Below, piece after piece: positions 62,505 to 64,000 of a stretch of DNA of 64,000 bases. The DNA comes from Litoreibacter ascidiaceicola (GTDB lineage Bacteria; Pseudomonadota; Alphaproteobacteria; Rhodobacterales; Rhodobacteraceae). The position numbers and the translations under genes were made by a program. The stretch spans positions 62,001 to 126,000 of the forward strand of contig NZ_FQUV01000004.1 in the NCBI RefSeq assembly GCF_900129235.1, read 5' to 3'. The notes under the pieces were generated by a model, which saw nothing but the letters and a program-made list of their open reading frames with translations, did no database searches and was not told where the DNA came from. How positions within the stretch are numbered: the stretch's first letter is position 1; each line of letters opens with the position of its first letter.

Positions 62505-62544
62505 TTGACTTTACAGGCGCGGGCATGTGTATCGGGCCGATACA
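62505..62544 (+). promoter_or_regulatory. Candidate aspS promoter and overlapping dyad
   Basis: TTGACT (62505-62510) is followed after 17 bases by TGTATC (62528-62533), a plausible housekeeping promoter. Overlapping the -10 is the dyad TGTATCG-GGC-CGATACA (62528-62544). It ends 26 bases before the aspS start. The dyad could be an operator or a leader hairpin. The -10 is weak, so confidence is modest. Confidence 0.4.
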
Positions 62545-62570
62545 GATTTACGCCGAAGAGGGCCCCTAAC

Positions 62571-64000
62571 ATGCACGCATATCGCAGCCATACCTGTGCC
62601 GACCTGACCGCCGCCAATGTGGGCGACAACGTTCGCCTTTCGGGCTGGGTGCATCGGGTGCGCGACCACGGGGGCATCCTCTTTATCGACCTGCGCGACC
62701 ATTATGGCGTGACGCAAGTGTTGGCCGACCCTGACAGCCCTGTGTTCAAGGACGTCGAGAAGGTGCGCTCCGAATGGTGTATCCGCATTGACGGCAATGT
62801 TATGGCGCGCGCGCCGGAACTGGTGAACTCGAAACTGCCGACGGGCGAGGTCGAGGTATTCATCCGCGACATCGAAGTTCTGGGGGCGTCTGACGAGTTG
62901 CCTTTGATGGTGTTTGGCGATCAGGAATACCCCGAAGAGACGCGGCTGAAATACCGCTTTCTGGACCTGCGCCGCGAGAAGTTGCAGCGCAACATGATCC
63001 TGCGCTCGGACGTTGTGGCGTCGATGCGCAAGCGCATGTGGGATCTGGAGTTCAAGGAATTCCAGACGCCGATCATCACCGCGTCCTCGCCTGAGGGTGC
63101 GCGCGACTTCCTCGTGCCGTCACGCTTGCATCCGGGCAAGTTCTACGCGCTGCCGCAAGCGCCGCAGCAGTTCAAGCAACTGCTGATGGTGTCGGGCTTT
63201 GACAAGTATTTCCAGATCGCGCCGTGTTTTCGTGACGAAGACCCGCGTGCCGACCGCTCGCCCACGGACTTCTACCAGCTTGACCTTGAGATGAGCTTTG
63301 TCGAGCAGCAGGACGTGTTCGACACGATCCAGCCGGTGATCCAAGGCGTGTTCGAGGAGTTCGGCGGCGGCCGCAAGGTGGACAGCGAATGGGAGCAGAT
63401 TTCCTACAAGGACGCGGCACTTTGGTACGGCACTGACAAGCCCGACCTGCGCAACCCGATCAAGATGCAGGTGGTGTCGGAGCATTTTAAAGGCTCCGGC
63501 TTTGCGATCTTTGCCAAGATTTTGGAGCAGGACGGAACTGAAATCCGCGCCATTCCTGCGCCCAAAGGTGGCTCGCGCAAGTTCTGTGACCGGATGAATG
63601 CGTTTGCGCAGAAGGAAGGGTTGCCGGGGATGGGGTATATCTTCTGGCGGAAGCGTGAGGGTTTTGAGCCAAGTAAGTTTGAAGAATCTATGGGGACGCT
63701 GTTCGGTCTTGGTGGTTCAATCTACTCTTTGATTAAAGGCGACGACGAAGGATTCAAAAAGTTTGAGCAGGTTATTGAAGCTTTTTCACCACCCACGCCC
63801 ATCTCCGACGAAAACAAAGCTGAGATAATTGAACGAATTCAACGCTGCCGTGAAAGAGAAGATCTCGAACGCGCAGAGTTTCTTTTTGATGCTTACTTTG
63901 GAGAATGGGAAGCCGCTGGTCCGCTGGCGAAGAACATCGGCCCGGAACGCACCGAAGCGATCCGCCAGCAGCTTGGTCTTGGCGTGGGCGACGCGGCGTT
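62571..64000 (+). CDS. aspS: Aspartyl-tRNA synthetase (3' partial) with an in-frame insertion
   Basis: The gene runs off the right edge; 476 residues are visible. The OB-fold anticodon domain has [26 protein letters not shown]. Class II motifs are [36 protein letters not shown] and [24 protein letters not shown]. The bacterial GAD domain begins near [15 protein letters not shown]. Inside it about 80 extra codons (from residue 364 to 444) of low G+C content separate YIFWRKRE from [20 protein letters not shown], which are normally almost adjacent. The frame stays open through the insertion and on to the edge. The rest is typical, so the enzyme is probably still functional. Confidence 0.95.
   Translation, partial: MHAYRSHTCADLTAANVGDNVRLSGWVHRVRDHGGILFIDLRDHYGVTQVLADPDSPVFKDVEKVRSEWCIRIDGNVMARAPELVNSKLPTGEVEVFIRDIEVLGASDELPLMVFGDQEYPEETRLKYRFLDLRREKLQRNMILRSDVVASMRKRMWDLEFKEFQTPIITASSPEGARDFLVPSRLHPGKFYALPQAPQQFKQLLMVSGFDKYFQIAPCFRDEDPRADRSPTDFYQLDLEMSFVEQQDVFDTIQPVIQGVFEEFGGGRKVDSEWEQISYKDAALWYGTDKPDLRNPIKMQVVSEHFKGSGFAIFAKILEQDGTEIRAIPAPKGGSRKFCDRMNAFAQKEGLPGMGYIFWRKREGFEPSKFEESMGTLFGLGGSIYSLIKGDDEGFKKFEQVIEAFSPPTPISDENKAEIIERIQRCREREDLERAEFLFDAYFGEWEAAGPLAKNIGPERTEAIRQQLGLGVGDAA
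63660..63899 (+). other. aspS: In-frame low-G+C insertion of about 240 bases inside aspS
   Basis: The stretch encodes about 80 hydrophilic, probably helical residues that start [20 protein letters not shown] and end [11 protein letters not shown]. Line 63721-63780 has 23 G/C of 60, whereas 63241-63300 in the same gene has 37 of 60. Flanking codons match ordinary AspRS. The length is a multiple of three and there is no stop codon. No direct repeats or inverted ends are obvious at the borders. Confidence 0.75.

Overview
The window reads as chromosome of a marine-type alphaproteobacterium of the Rhodobacteraceae (Roseobacter group). The basis is G+C-rich, densely packed genes, an ethylmalonyl-CoA pathway gene set (mesaconyl-CoA hydratase, malyl-CoA thioesterase, ethylmalonyl-CoA mutase, crotonyl-CoA carboxylase/reductase), a LuxR/LuxI pair, an RpoH sigma factor of the RpoHII kind, and gene orders common in this family (rimI-tsaB-nfu, glnD-murJ, rsmI-yraN-gshB, coaBC-dut). 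This placement comes from protein recognition only. I see no rRNA, tRNA, CRISPR array, insertion sequence, transposase or phage structural gene. No gap without a gene exceeds about 270 bases; the largest is 55212-55472.

Layout. 1-3489: a partial TauE/SafE permease, then mcl2, nnrU-like, a DUF1737 protein and mch, overlapping end to start. 3554-9797: a DUF1194 secreted protein, then the succinate dehydrogenase operon sdhCDA-(four small lipoproteins and an FkbM methyltransferase)-sdhB, preceded by a 35-bp dyad. 9833-15187: creD, an acyltransferase, an aldo/keto reductase, deoD and a fatty acid desaturase. 15258-21038: ecm and ccr flank a DUF4239 membrane protein and a PlsB-like acyltransferase. 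21246-22848: a quorum-sensing locus with a CtrA-like site upstream and a hairpin that covers the luxI ribosome binding site. 22891-26105: a RecD-like helicase and a TIGR02186/TauE pair. 26219-31179: a BMP-type nucleoside ABC transporter operon with an embedded NTF2-like gene. 31359-36339: housekeeping genes (rimI, tsaB, nfu, usp, ilvE-like, trpS) and a rhomboid homologue without its catalytic residues. 36336-47669: murJ, glnD, an LpoA-like lipoprotein, rsmI, yraN, gshB, comM, a GST and cobC/cobU. 47776-55211: rpoH, coaBC, dut, a ThiF/MoeB protein, ybjN-like, proC, csaA, a hydroxyacid dehydrogenase and tdk. 55249-64000: a structured non-coding stretch, two small genes, a low-G+C DUF4062 gene placed directly behind carB, then carB, cfa and the 5' part of aspS.

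How the genes work together. mcl2, mch, ecm and ccr cover much of acetyl-CoA assimilation through C5 CoA esters, which ends in succinyl-CoA and malate. Succinate dehydrogenase receives that carbon, and cobU/cobC serve the cobalamin that the mutase needs. The BMP transporter, deoD, tdk, dut and carB bear on nucleoside and nucleotide supply. desaturase, cfa and the PlsB-like enzyme bear on membrane lipids.

Most unusual points. (i) aspS carries an in-frame low-G+C insertion of about 80 codons inside its GAD domain. (ii) A DUF4062 gene of similar base composition sits 5 bases behind carB and takes its Shine-Dalgarno from carB's last codons. (iii) The quorum-sensing locus has a CtrA-like site and a masked luxI ribosome binding site. 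(iv) The rhomboid homologue has Ser to Pro and His to Asp at its catalytic positions. (v) Lipoprotein genes split the sdh operon. (vi) A 76-nt stretch can fold into a closed multi-stem structure.
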